Source of the DNA: Pseudobutyrivibrio ruminis
GTDB lineage: Bacteria > Bacillota > Clostridia > Lachnospirales > Lachnospiraceae
Assembly (NCBI RefSeq): GCF_015057245.1
Contig: NZ_SVET01000001.1
Coordinates: 248,001-312,000, forward strand
Direction of reading: 5' to 3'
Length of the DNA stretch: 64,000 nt
Part shown: positions 8,575-17,185 of the stretch, piece after piece
Layout of the letters: each line of letters opens with the position of its first letter
Position numbering within the stretch: position 1 is the stretch's first letter
Position numbers and translations under genes: made by a program
Notes under the pieces: generated by a model
Told to the model about the DNA's origin: nothing
Seen by the model: only the letters and a program-made list of their open reading frames with translations
The model's database searches: none

Positions 8575-9687
8575 TTAGAACTTTTTTAACTTCGAACTAT
8601 CAATAAGTAACATGGAATTAAGTGTACTTTCCATCTTAAATAAATTACCCTTTATTTCATTAGATAGTTCTTTATAACTTTTTCCATCAAAACAGCTTTC
8701 AACCAATCCGTATAAAGGTGTTTCAATATCAAAGTATTTCTCTTCTATAAGTTTCTGCCCGTTTTCTGCAAATGAGTAATGCATCAAGCAATTTCTGAAC
8801 TTTGAATCAAAAATAGGATAAAGGCTATTTATACCTTCTTCAATTCTTTTTGATATTATTATATCCTCTGTTTTTTCTGCTACTCGTAACATCATTTCTC
8901 TTGCGTAATACATAGAAATGTACTGAATTCTTAGTTTCCATGTATTATTTCCAATAATGTCTTCAACCAAATAATTTGTAAAATTTATATTTCCTAGTAC
9001 GTTAAGTAATAAAACACTTAAAGCTCTACAATCTTTTCCTTCAATAGAAAAAACTTTACATCTATTTATGTTTATATCCTTATATAAAACAGTTATATCT
9101 TTCCTTCTAATATCAGGTGCATTTCTCTTCATCTGAATTGATATATTAAATATATTATCAATAGTTTGACCTAATCCTTTTGCAAATTCAAAAACTTCAG
9201 GCCCACTTACATCAACATAGTGACCATCCTTTTTATCCATGAGTGAAATAATATAATACGTATTTGCCATAATTTTATTTTTGTAAAAAGTAATTCCCAT
9301 GTTTGCATAGAGATTAAATTTTTTTCTCAAAATAGATTTATACTTATTTTTATACAACTGATCTTGATCATTATGAATAGTATCAATAAGTTTAATCACT
9401 TTTCCTATTCTATCATTAAATAATTTTAATCTGGCTCTTGTCACATTAATATTAAATGGTCCATTATCTATTTGTTCTAGAGGAATTCCAATTTCTTCAA
9501 ACCTTTTTCCAGCCTCTACACAAAACAAAGCATAATAAGGTAACATTGTTAAAGATATATTAGGGTCTCTATAAAATGTCGCAAAATTTATCAGTAAATC
9601 ACATTCGTCGTTTATCGTCATTAACGTTAAGGTATCTAATAGTTTTTTATCATGATATATTTCACTATTGACTTGTTTATTTTTCAT
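8575..9687 (-). CDS. Uncharacterised 370-aa protein, HEPN-like motif
   Basis: 370 aa with no signal peptide or membrane helix. SKFRNCLMHYSFAENG (about 288-303) contains RN.(L)(M)H, a pattern found in HEPN-type helical domains. AGAGGTG lies a suitable distance before the ATG at 9687, and a TATAAT box lies at 9720-9715. The gene follows directly after the 3' end of a traG remnant, as the 356-aa gene at 26217 does at the second traG remnant, so both look like cargo inserted at the same place in related conjugative elements. Function unknown. Confidence 0.75.
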   Translation of the reverse strand: MKNKQVNSEIYHDKKLLDTLTLMTINDECDLLINFATFYRDPNISLTMLPYYALFCVEAGKRFEEIGIPLEQIDNGPFNINVTRARLKLFNDRIGKVIKLIDTIHNDQDQLYKNKYKSILRKKFNLYANMGITFYKNKIMANTYYIISLMDKKDGHYVDVSGPEVFEFAKGLGQTIDNIFNISIQMKRNAPDIRRKDITVLYKDININRCKVFSIEGKDCRALSVLLLNVLGNINFTNYLVEDIIGNNTWKLRIQYISMYYAREMMLRVAEKTEDIIISKRIEEGINSLYPIFDSKFRNCLMHYSFAENGQKLIEEKYFDIETPLYGLVESCFDGKSYKELSNEIKGNLFKMESTLNSMLLIDSSKLKKF

Positions 9688-9714
9688 AAAACACCTCTTC
9701 TAACAGCAATAACT

Positions 9715-9731
9715 ATTATATCGCATTTGCG
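9715..9731 (-). promoter_or_regulatory. -10 box with adjoining CGCAAATGCG operator
   Basis: Minus-strand TATAAT (9720-9715) is preceded, after one base, by CGCAAATGCG (9731-9722). The same layout, CGTAAATACG, one base, TATACT, stands before the gene at 26217-27275. It probably drives the 370-aa gene. Confidence 0.5.
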
Positions 9732-9757
9732 TTATGAAGAGGTGCACTTTCATGTTT

Positions 9758-10330
9758 TTAAATTTTAATCGCTTCAAACATTTCTCCACTTTTTACCTTA
9801 ATTCCCTGATGCAGCAAACATTGTATATCCAACTTATTCATCTCATCATACTCACCAGTCTCTTTATAAAATGGATATTGGGTGACATCATATTTATCCG
9901 ACAAAAATGGTCTTACACCACGAAGCTGCAAGATGCATTTATCACCATCCATAACAGTAAGTTCATCCATAGTCATTAGGTCTTTACCAGCCTTTTGATA
10001 GTTTGTAGAAAAAGAAGGATCGTTACCTCTGCTTTCTCCAGTGTTATACATATCAATTGTTTCTTTATCTAATGCCTGGCTTAAGTCTTTTAGTGCAGAA
10101 GGCTCTGAACCTCCTAGAAACAGTTGAGAATCCATATTACCAATGATAGTGTCACAGTGGTCTTTATAGATTGCTTTCAATTGCGACTTAGCCTGTAGAA
10201 ATAAGCAAGCACTTATCTCACGGCTTCGAATTGTAGCCACCAGCTTTTCTAGGTTTAGGATTTAGCCAACATTTGTAATCTTCATCAATTAGACAACTTA
10301 CATGTACTGGGCGCCAACCACCACACATTA
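9758..10330 (-). pseudogene. Remnant of conjugative coupling protein TraG/VirD4
   Basis: The open part (9758-10240) reads ATIRSREISACLFLQAKSQL, LFLGGSEPSALKDLSQALD and ILQLRGVRPFLSDKYDVTQ, the C-terminal third of VirD4-like coupling ATPases from Firmicutes integrative conjugative elements. Upstream, another frame gives VHVSCLIDE, and the next frame gives NVG-stop-ILNLEKLVATIRSR, where family members have NVGQIPNLEKLVATIRSR. So there is a frameshift plus a CAA-to-TAA change near 10255-10270. The Walker A part of the protein is missing; the homology stops near 10330, where the dispersed repeat begins. This is dead ICE debris. Confidence 0.85.
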
Positions 10331-10331
10331 G

Positions 10332-10478
10332 AGCCTGTGATTAAACCGATAAATGTCTCCTATTAACAGGAAGTAACTCCGAGAGATGAGGGAGTAATTG
10401 GACGCCCGCCCAAAAACTAACAAAATAAATGAGTAGCAAAATAGTTGACTTTGCAACTTTTGCTACTCATTTAATCTA
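10332..10478 (+). repeat. Dispersed repeat, deleted copy with a different end hairpin
   Basis: The left block AGCCTGTGATTAAA joins almost directly to the right block (ACAGGAAGTAACTCC ... GGACGCCCGCCCAAAAACTAACA). The promoter, the closing-stem 5' strand and the first kissing hairpin of the 5848-6080 copy are gone, and GCGGG has become GAGGG, so the RNA fold is broken. After AACTAACA comes a 15-bp perfect stem (AAATGAGTAGCAAAA with TTTTGCTACTCATTT), unrelated in sequence to the stem of the other copy, and then the conserved TTAATC. It is probably not functional as an RNA. Confidence 0.6.
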
Positions 10479-10500
10479 AACTATGATAATGCTATTACTT

Positions 10501-11046
10501 TTATTCCTTACTTGTAAACAGACTAAACAACCAAGTGACAAGAAGAACAACGACGACTCCATATACTGTGGAAATCACTCTAAATATCGCATATACGATA
10601 CGAGCTTGGCCTGATAACGTTACAGCAATAAGCACATAACTAATTGCTCCAATTCTGCAATTCATATATGGAGCTTTAATCAATTTACATAAAAACAAAG
10701 TAAATAGCACACCTACCATTAAAAGCAATACTGAAATCCATTGGTTTCCGATAAAGCTATCCAAAGAAACTACAATCAAACCTGCAATTGCAGCCATAGA
10801 TGTAACTTTTATTCGCATCCAACCAGCGCCTTTACTAGTTCCTAAATTATCCTGCACACAAAGCAAACAAGAAATTGCTGCAGTTGCCTTTTGAATAATA
10901 TCTAGCTGCATTTCACCATAGTGAAATTTAATATTTAGTACACTCAAAATGACAGATGTAAATACACAAATTCCAACAGCAATTATAATTTTGATGTCCA
11001 AAATATTTACTTCTAGCTTTGCTGGTTCCATAATCGGTTTTGCCAT
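10501..11046 (-). CDS. FUSC-like (aromatic acid exporter type) membrane protein
   Basis: 181 aa with about five predicted membrane segments (about 18-38, 52-65, 79-99, 102-120, 135-175). The order ATAAISCLLCVQDN then WMRIKVTSMAAIAGLIVVSL resembles the membrane half of FUSC/ArAE exporters, where an Arg precedes a glycine-rich helix. It lacks the cytosolic C-terminal domain of full-length members. It is the last gene of the transporter-hydrolase operon, 2 bp from the ceramidase-like gene, so it may export a product of that pathway. Family assignment is moderate. Confidence 0.6.
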   Translation of the reverse strand: MAKPIMEPAKLEVNILDIKIIIAVGICVFTSVILSVLNIKFHYGEMQLDIIQKATAAISCLLCVQDNLGTSKGAGWMRIKVTSMAAIAGLIVVSLDSFIGNQWISVLLLMVGVLFTLFLCKLIKAPYMNCRIGAISYVLIAVTLSGQARIVYAIFRVISTVYGVVVVLLVTWLFSLFTSKE

Positions 11047-11048
11047 TT

Positions 11049-12329
11049 TTAACCTCTTTCTCTATTCAACATTTCAAGTGCTACTTCAACAAACCTCTCG
11101 GCTGCTCCAGGCATAAGCATAGATGAAAGTGCTTCCCAATGTAGTTCATCATATGATTTTTTATCTGGCATATATTTCATGCCACCGTTAATCATTGATG
11201 CATATACTGTATGTTTGTATTCTGATCTATCTGCCAGCTGTTTTCCGGTAACTGCATTGATTTCTGGCTTTCCGGCTACAATTGCGACGTCACCTAATGC
11301 TAAAACGCCTACCAAAACTTTCTTTTCACCTTCTGGCTCAAAAGTAAGTTCTTTGTATGGATGCATAGGAGTTCGCCCCTTGGTCTTCCAGGTATAACTT
11401 GTTTCAGATATTTTTAACTCATTACATTCCTTTTCTATCCCTATTGAAACAGCTTCATCAGCAGCCTTAACCATCTTATCCGCAATCTCTTTTGCAAATT
11501 CAATGCCTGCCTTTACGCCTAAATCTACTGTTTCAATTTCTCCTGCTGCATTTTCTCTATCGAACCATGCAGTTTTTTCAGGAACGATATCTCCAGCAGC
11601 CCCTGTAATATAAAGCACTGGACAACCATACTTTTCTTCAAGAATCCTACACATCATCCCAGGAGCATCTGCCGATATTAATCGATTTCCTGTATCCATT
11701 TCAGAATTATCGATAACACATGGCTTCATTCCAAAGCAAACCATCTGGCAAAGATTATTTCCTGCTAAATCTTTGAAACCTATTACAGTCATTTCATCAT
11801 TGACTTCGCCTTCACCATTGGTTCCAATCCACCAGCCATTCTTTGTCTGTATATCTCTGTTTTTAACGACTGCACACTTTGATGTACCTACAAACATCTT
11901 GGAATCCTTTAGTTCCCCAATAGATTTAAGAGCATCAATTAAAGCAAAAAAGATAGTATCCTCATATAGTTTTCTTTTACCTAATTCTGTATTTCGCTTT
12001 ACTTGTTCCTCTTCTGTCAGTTTTAATTCATCTCCACCTAATCCAAGTAAAGGTCCTCCTGGAGCATGAGGTGTTGTTATTGCATGTGTCATATGAATCC
12101 ACACATTTTCAATTGGGATATCTACTACATTTGCTACGGCATTTCTCATTCGTTCGATAAAACCATCCCAAAGCATTACAATTTCCACTGACACAATAGC
12201 AAACTTTGTATCGCCTTGCTCCATTACAAGAACACTTAACTTAGGCAAATCGTGAATACCTTTAAATCCCTCTATGCCAAGTATTTTGCTATCAAAATTA
12301 ATTGTTGAACTACCTGCTCCTACTTTCAT
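11049..12329 (-). CDS. Neutral ceramidase-like hydrolase family protein
   Basis: About 426 aa when started at the ATG at 12329 (MKVGAGSSTINF); a longer frame reaches 12386 but lies inside the upstream gene. VWIHMTHAITTPHAPGGP resembles the His-rich metal-binding segment of neutral/alkaline ceramidase N-terminal domains, and ITGAAGDIVPE resembles their GDVSPN segment, but without the catalytic Ser. So the fold assignment is plausible while ceramidase activity is doubtful. There is no signal peptide, so it is likely cytoplasmic. It sits in the operon with an esterase and an MBL-fold hydrolase, suggesting a step in breaking down an imported compound. Confidence 0.6.
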   Translation of the reverse strand: MKVGAGSSTINFDSKILGIEGFKGIHDLPKLSVLVMEQGDTKFAIVSVEIVMLWDGFIERMRNAVANVVDIPIENVWIHMTHAITTPHAPGGPLLGLGGDELKLTEEEQVKRNTELGKRKLYEDTIFFALIDALKSIGELKDSKMFVGTSKCAVVKNRDIQTKNGWWIGTNGEGEVNDEMTVIGFKDLAGNNLCQMVCFGMKPCVIDNSEMDTGNRLISADAPGMMCRILEEKYGCPVLYITGAAGDIVPEKTAWFDRENAAGEIETVDLGVKAGIEFAKEIADKMVKAADEAVSIGIEKECNELKISETSYTWKTKGRTPMHPYKELTFEPEGEKKVLVGVLALGDVAIVAGKPEINAVTGKQLADRSEYKHTVYASMINGGMKYMPDKKSYDELHWEALSSMLMPGAAERFVEVALEMLNRERG

Positions 12330-13197
12330 ATCTAAATACATGCCCCTTATACACAAACACCTCTTTACCATCATTACCAAAGCCACCCTTTGGAATATCC
12401 TCTATGTGAGGCATTTGGCAATCATAAACTCTGTGACCATCATGAAGAGGTTGTTCTCCCGGTGGATGTCCCTCTTCTAAAGTCGTCTCATCTGATGGTT
12501 CTCCTGCAATAATCTTTTGGGCAGCCTCATAAAAAATGTCAAATTCCTCTGCTGGTAAAATTGATGGACCGCCGCAAAGTGTATCAAAATCATTTCTATA
12601 TGGAATAAGCGCATCTAGTTTTTCCTTCCATGCCTTTACACTTCCGTTGAAGTTCTTCATTCCTGGCATAAATTCATCGCCTGAAAATAAAATCCTATGT
12701 TTTTTATCTAGAATAGCAATTCCATCTTCGGTATGCTCTCCAATTCTAAATATAGTAAGCTCTCTACCCGGTAAAGGAATAACATCACCTGTCTTTACCA
12801 CCTGTTTTTCATAGGAATCCTTAAAAAAGTCCATTCCTTGAAAGCTTTCATATGGAACTGAAACTAAATCAACAGCTTCTTCGCCCATAAATGCCTTTTC
12901 GAAATAGCAATTATTTGCGCTATGATCAAAATGATGATGAGTATTGATAACCCAAGGTACCGGCTTACCACAAAGTTTTTCTAAATATTCTCTTAGATTA
13001 CCTGCACCATACCCCGTATCTACGGCTACGCCAAATTCATCACCCACCAACAAGTAATGGTAATCACCTGAGCTCATAATTTGCCAGGTATCTTCATTAA
13101 GCTGAGTCACTTCATAATATGGCTCATCCATAGGAGTATAGCTTCCATCCTTGTGATGAATGAGAATGTCATGTTTTGACGAAAAATCTACTAGCAT
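12310..13197 (-). CDS. Metallo-beta-lactamase-fold hydrolase
   Basis: 295 aa. The metal motif THHHFDH (HxHxDH, about residues 87-93), a later GEHTEDG, and SGDEF at the fourth ligand region define the MBL fold. There is no signal peptide. Cytoplasmic members are usually lactonases, thioesterases or similar hydrolases. It begins 3 bp after the esterase stop and its end overlaps the start of the ceramidase-like gene by about 20 bp, so the three hydrolase genes are tightly linked. The substrate is unknown. Confidence 0.85.
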   Translation of the reverse strand: MLVDFSSKHDILIHHKDGSYTPMDEPYYEVTQLNEDTWQIMSSGDYHYLLVGDEFGVAVDTGYGAGNLREYLEKLCGKPVPWVINTHHHFDHSANNCYFEKAFMGEEAVDLVSVPYESFQGMDFFKDSYEKQVVKTGDVIPLPGRELTIFRIGEHTEDGIAILDKKHRILFSGDEFMPGMKNFNGSVKAWKEKLDALIPYRNDFDTLCGGPSILPAEEFDIFYEAAQKIIAGEPSDETTLEEGHPPGEQPLHDGHRVYDCQMPHIEDIPKGGFGNDGKEVFVYKGHVFRYESRSR

Positions 13198-13199
13198 AC

Positions 13200-14363
13200 T
13201 TATCCTCCCCTTCTTTGTGCAAACAGCCAGTCACGTATTGCTTCAATGCAATATGCAGTCTGCCATGTGCTCATATGATGTTCTCCACCATTTGAATGCC
13301 ATCCATTTGCAACAGTTTCCAGTTTGAAAGGTGTAAAAATAATATTTGGTTTTTCGTTGTAAATGTCTTCTGCTATCTTTGCATACTGCTCATTGGAAAG
13401 ATTATTTTCCATCACATAACGTGAGACCTTAGCCCCAGCTTTTTCCATGACAACACACATTTGATTCATTATAGGAAATGCTTTTGCATCTCCCTGGGAG
13501 CAAATCATCCATAAATTTTGCTTCTCTAACCCATGTATGCTGCGCTCATTCCACTGACCTGCTACGAGTAAAGAACCTGCAAAAAAATCTGGGTATCTCA
13601 CATTCAATACGATTGAAGACATGCAGCCCATCGATTGTCCAGTTGTGTAAATCCTCTCAGTGTCAATACTATAGGTCTCAATCACGTAATCTAATGCTGC
13701 CTTTGCATCCTCTAATCTTTTATCCACATTCCAATCGTCATCAACTATGGCAGGCAAATCAAACTGAGGTGCCAATACAAAGCATGGATGCTTCTTTTGT
13801 TCTTCTTCACTAGCCCAAATGGTAGCCCCCACTCCTTGAGTAATAGCGAGCCTGGTTTCATTACCACATACAGCTGCATCATGAATAAATTGAACAATTG
13901 GGTATTTTTTAGTTGGGTCATAATCCCTTGGAATGAAAAGATTATATTTTTGCTTACCAAAGCTTCCCTGTATAAACTGATCAGCTATTTCATCATATGA
14001 TTTATTAGAATCCTGATATTCATCAAAAGGTTCTGCAACTGTACCATCCTCATATATGATTGGCTTTTTTTGAATAACTGAAACTATAATCTCATCTAAA
14101 GTAGCGGCTTTATTAGCCCATGGATTACCATTATGGAAAACAAGTGCTGCCTCATCCTCAAGACTCAAACTAAGCAATACTTTATTGCCAGTTACCTTTA
14201 CTTCTTCAATTGTTCTATTTTTAACTTCAAAAGTTCCTTCAGAAACCTCTTTAGCCTTTATAACTTTTTCATACTCTAAAAGTGCCGCTACGCACTTTTG
14301 TCCCACAGGCGTAACGCTTGCAATCGCCGTGATGTTTACTATGTTATTTTGCTCTTTTAACAT
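13200..14363 (-). CDS. Alpha/beta-hydrolase esterase (PHB depolymerase/tannase-like)
   Basis: 387 aa. The nucleophile elbow is TTGQSMGCMSS (GxSxG), the oxyanion segment is PIVQFIHDAAVCG, and the catalytic His is likely in WHSNGGEHHMSTW near the C-terminus. Residues 1-110 form an Ig-like beta domain, as in bacterial feruloyl-esterase-like and PHB-depolymerase-like hydrolases. No signal peptide is seen, so it would act inside the cell on an ester taken up by the adjacent transporter. It starts 12 bp after the OppF stop. Confidence 0.8.
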   Translation of the reverse strand: MLKEQNNIVNITAIASVTPVGQKCVAALLEYEKVIKAKEVSEGTFEVKNRTIEEVKVTGNKVLLSLSLEDEAALVFHNGNPWANKAATLDEIIVSVIQKKPIIYEDGTVAEPFDEYQDSNKSYDEIADQFIQGSFGKQKYNLFIPRDYDPTKKYPIVQFIHDAAVCGNETRLAITQGVGATIWASEEEQKKHPCFVLAPQFDLPAIVDDDWNVDKRLEDAKAALDYVIETYSIDTERIYTTGQSMGCMSSIVLNVRYPDFFAGSLLVAGQWNERSIHGLEKQNLWMICSQGDAKAFPIMNQMCVVMEKAGAKVSRYVMENNLSNEQYAKIAEDIYNEKPNIIFTPFKLETVANGWHSNGGEHHMSTWQTAYCIEAIRDWLFAQRRGG

Positions 14364-14374
14364 ATCTTTTCCTT

Positions 14375-15325
14375 TTAATCATTTATTTCTTCAACTCTAC
14401 AGCAAGAAACAAAATGTCCCTTTTCAAACTCAACAAGTTCCTGAGGATTCCTACATTTATCACATGCATAAGGACATCGTGCAGCGAATCTACATCCTGG
14501 TGCAGGATTGATAGCCGAAGTTATTTCCCCCTTCAGTTGCACTCTCTGCATTGGGTGATCCAAATCGATAGATGGAATGGCTGATAACAATGCTTTTGTA
14601 TATGGATGAAGTGGGCGCAAAAATAACTCCCTCGATGGTGCGGTTTCAACTAACTGGCCTAAATACATAACACAAATATCATCCGAAATATGTCTAACAA
14701 CAGATAAATCATGTGTAACAAACATATAAGTCAACTGCATCTTTTCCTGTAAATCCATAAGAAGATTCAAAACCTGTGCCTGAATAGATACATCAAGTGC
14801 TGAAACTGGCTCATCACACATAATAAACTGAGGATTTAAAGCTAACGCTCTTGCTATACCAACTCGTTGTCTTCTACCACCATCCATCTCATGCGGATAT
14901 GCAAGTCTAAGTCTTTCTTCTATACCAACCAAATCCATTAATTCTTCAGTTCTTTCTGTGATTTCTCTTCGAGAAAACCTACGAGCCTCCTGGAGTGGTT
15001 CTTTAATTGTAGATTCCACGGATGAACGAGGATTCAAGCTTGAATATGGATCTTGAAAAACAATGCTAACTTTTTCTCTTAACTTTCTTAAGTCCTTTCC
15101 TTTAGCGTATGTTATGTCTTCTCCATCCAGTCTCACTGTACCTTCTGTTGCATCAAGAAGTCTTATTATGGTTCTTCCAAGAGTACTTTTTCCGCAACCA
15201 GATTCTCCAACAACCCCCATGGTGTGCCCTTTTTCGATAGAAAGGGTAATATCATCTACCGCATGATTAACACCAGCTCCCACATTAAAATATTTCTTTA
15301 AGTGTTCAACCTCTAGTAATGCCAT
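14375..15325 (-). CDS. oppF: Oligopeptide/dipeptide-type ABC transporter ATPase (OppF-like)
   Basis: 316 aa. Walker A GESGCGKST, Q-loop VFQDPYSSLNP, Walker B IMCDEPVSALD, H-loop VTHDLS and a C-terminal oligopeptide-transporter motif with Cys residues (CRFAARCPYACDKCRNP, an Fe-S-type cluster site in this family). The signature is MDGGRRQRVGIARAL rather than LSGGQ, which I have seen in clostridial OppF proteins. It is the second ATPase of the transporter and overlaps the first (OppD) by 20 bp. Confidence 0.9.
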   Translation of the reverse strand: MALLEVEHLKKYFNVGAGVNHAVDDITLSIEKGHTMGVVGESGCGKSTLGRTIIRLLDATEGTVRLDGEDITYAKGKDLRKLREKVSIVFQDPYSSLNPRSSVESTIKEPLQEARRFSRREITERTEELMDLVGIEERLRLAYPHEMDGGRRQRVGIARALALNPQFIMCDEPVSALDVSIQAQVLNLLMDLQEKMQLTYMFVTHDLSVVRHISDDICVMYLGQLVETAPSRELFLRPLHPYTKALLSAIPSIDLDHPMQRVQLKGEITSAINPAPGCRFAARCPYACDKCRNPQELVEFEKGHFVSCCRVEEIND

Positions 15326-16304
15326 TGCTTACCCCTCCTTCCTTTATTTCATGGCAACGAACAAAATGTCCTGGCTCTACTTCCAGCATCTCAGGAGCTT
15401 CATTTGCTCTTGTACAAGTCTCTGCCTTAGGGCATCTTGGACAGAATTTACATCCTTCAGGCAAATTAGTAGGATCAGGTGGAAGCCCTTTTATAGGACT
15501 CAATCTTTTAGAATCATCATCTAGCTTTGGTAATGATCCAAAAAGTCCTAATGTGTATGGATGAAGCGGATTTCTAAATATATGCTCTTTAGTTCCACTT
15601 TCAACAATCTCTCCAGCATAAATAACAGCAACCTTATCACAAGTTTCAGCCACTACGCCTAAATCATGGGTAATCAAAACCATTGATGTATTAAACTTGT
15701 CCTTAAGCTCCTTAATCATCTCAAGAACCTGCGCCTGGATAGTAACATCCAAAGCTGTAGTTGGTTCGTCTGCCAAAAGAAGCTCTGGATTGCAGGCAAG
15801 CGCCATTGCAATAACCACACGTTGCTTCATTCCACCGGAAAACTGATGTGGATAGTCATTAAAACGTAAAGACGATATTCCAACCATCTCTAGCATTTCT
15901 ACTGTTCTTGCTGCTGCCTCATCTCTTGAAATATTATTATGTTGTAATACAACTTCATTTATTTGTTCACCAACCGTCATAGTTGGATTTAAAGCAGTCA
16001 TAGGATCTTGGAAGATCATAGCGATTTTGTTTCCACGAATTTTCTGCATTTCTTTTTCTGATAGCTTTAATAAATCGTTACCATCTAATTCAATCTCTCC
16101 CTGCTTAATAGTTGCTGGTGGAGTTTGTAGAATTCTAAGTATCGCTTTTGCGATAGTTGTTTTACCAGCGCCTGTTTCACCAACTAGACCAATTGTCTCG
16201 CCTTTTCTTAAATCTAAATCCACTCCGTTAACTGCCTGAACAATTTCTCCACCAGAGGAGTATTCAACCACCAAATCACGGATGGATAAATAATTTTCAC
16301 TCAT
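15306..16304 (-). CDS. oppD: Oligopeptide/dipeptide-type ABC transporter ATPase (OppD-like)
   Basis: 332 aa. Walker A GETGAGKTT, Q-loop MIFQDPMTALNP, signature FSGGMKQRV, Walker B LLADEPTTALD, and the C-terminal KFCPRCPKAETC cysteine motif. It pairs with the OppF-like ATPase to power import through the two permeases. It starts 11 bp after the OppC-like permease stop. Confidence 0.92.
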   Translation of the reverse strand: MSENYLSIRDLVVEYSSGGEIVQAVNGVDLDLRKGETIGLVGETGAGKTTIAKAILRILQTPPATIKQGEIELDGNDLLKLSEKEMQKIRGNKIAMIFQDPMTALNPTMTVGEQINEVVLQHNNISRDEAAARTVEMLEMVGISSLRFNDYPHQFSGGMKQRVVIAMALACNPELLLADEPTTALDVTIQAQVLEMIKELKDKFNTSMVLITHDLGVVAETCDKVAVIYAGEIVESGTKEHIFRNPLHPYTLGLFGSLPKLDDDSKRLSPIKGLPPDPTNLPEGCKFCPRCPKAETCTRANEAPEMLEVEPGHFVRCHEIKEGGVSNGITRG

Positions 16305-16314
16305 AATTCTCCTC

Positions 16315-17184
16315 CTAGTCTTTTAGTCTTGGATCCATTGCATCACGGAGTCCATCACCAAGCATATTAATTGCAAGTACCGTAATAAGAATTGCAATAC
16401 CCGGCCATATCATCATATGAGGATATTTCATAATATAGTCTCTTGCTGCGGAACACATAGCCCCCCACTCTGGTGCAGGTGGCTGAATACCTAATCCTAT
16501 ATATGAAAGACCTGCAGCCGCCATCATAGTTGCACCAATCTGTCCGGTTGTTCCTACAATTGTAGGCGCAATAATGTTTGGCATCATATGTTTAAACATA
16601 ATTTTCATCTTTGAACAATTCATTGCTTTTGCAGCTTCAAGATATTCCATTTCTCGTTCCTTAAGAGCCATTGCTCGTGTACCTCTGATAGAGCCAGGAA
16701 TGCCACCAACTGTAAGTGCAAGTACCGTATATCCGAATCCTGAACCAAGAGAAGCAGAAATAATAATCGCAAGAAGTGTTGCTGGAATAGCCATCCATAC
16801 ATCGCATAAACGCATTACTGTGTTGTCTATGTTTCCGCCAAAATATCCAACTATTGTTCCAAAGAATACGCCAAAAAACATACCTATTACTGCGCATATA
16901 AGACCAAGAGATAATGAATACCTTCCGCCATAAATTATTCGACTAAAAATATCTCTTCCGAGGTTATCACAGCCCATAATATGTTCAGCACATGGGGTTT
17001 GATTTAAAGCTGAATAATCCATATAGTTAGGATCATATGGGGCAACAAATGGAGCAAATATCGCTGCAAGCGAAATGATAATAAGTATAATCAGGCCACC
17101 CATTGCCACCTTATTTTTCCTAAGACGTCCCATTATTTGTGAAAACTGAGTTTGTTTTTTCTTTTTCTTGGGAGTTTTTGACAT
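16315..17184 (-). CDS. oppC: ABC transporter permease (OppC/DppC-like)
   Basis: 289 aa from the ATG at 17184, chosen because GGGAGG lies 8 bases upstream; the frame is open to 17214. A Lys-rich cytoplasmic start (KTPKKKKKQ) precedes about six membrane segments. The permease EAA-type loop is EYLEAAKAMNCSKMKIMFKHM. The segment NQTPCAEHIMGCDNLGRDIF is the usual periplasmic-side motif of DppC. It forms the channel with the OppB-like subunit. Confidence 0.92.
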   Translation of the reverse strand: MSKTPKKKKKQTQFSQIMGRLRKNKVAMGGLIILIIISLAAIFAPFVAPYDPNYMDYSALNQTPCAEHIMGCDNLGRDIFSRIIYGGRYSLSLGLICAVIGMFFGVFFGTIVGYFGGNIDNTVMRLCDVWMAIPATLLAIIISASLGSGFGYTVLALTVGGIPGSIRGTRAMALKEREMEYLEAAKAMNCSKMKIMFKHMMPNIIAPTIVGTTGQIGATMMAAAGLSYIGLGIQPPAPEWGAMCSAARDYIMKYPHMMIWPGIAILITVLAINMLGDGLRDAMDPRLKD

Positions 17185-17185
17185 C

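Noticed and set aside
16574..16933. Plus-strand frame inside the permease gene
   Set aside because: Antisense to a well-supported permease; no domain or ribosome site.
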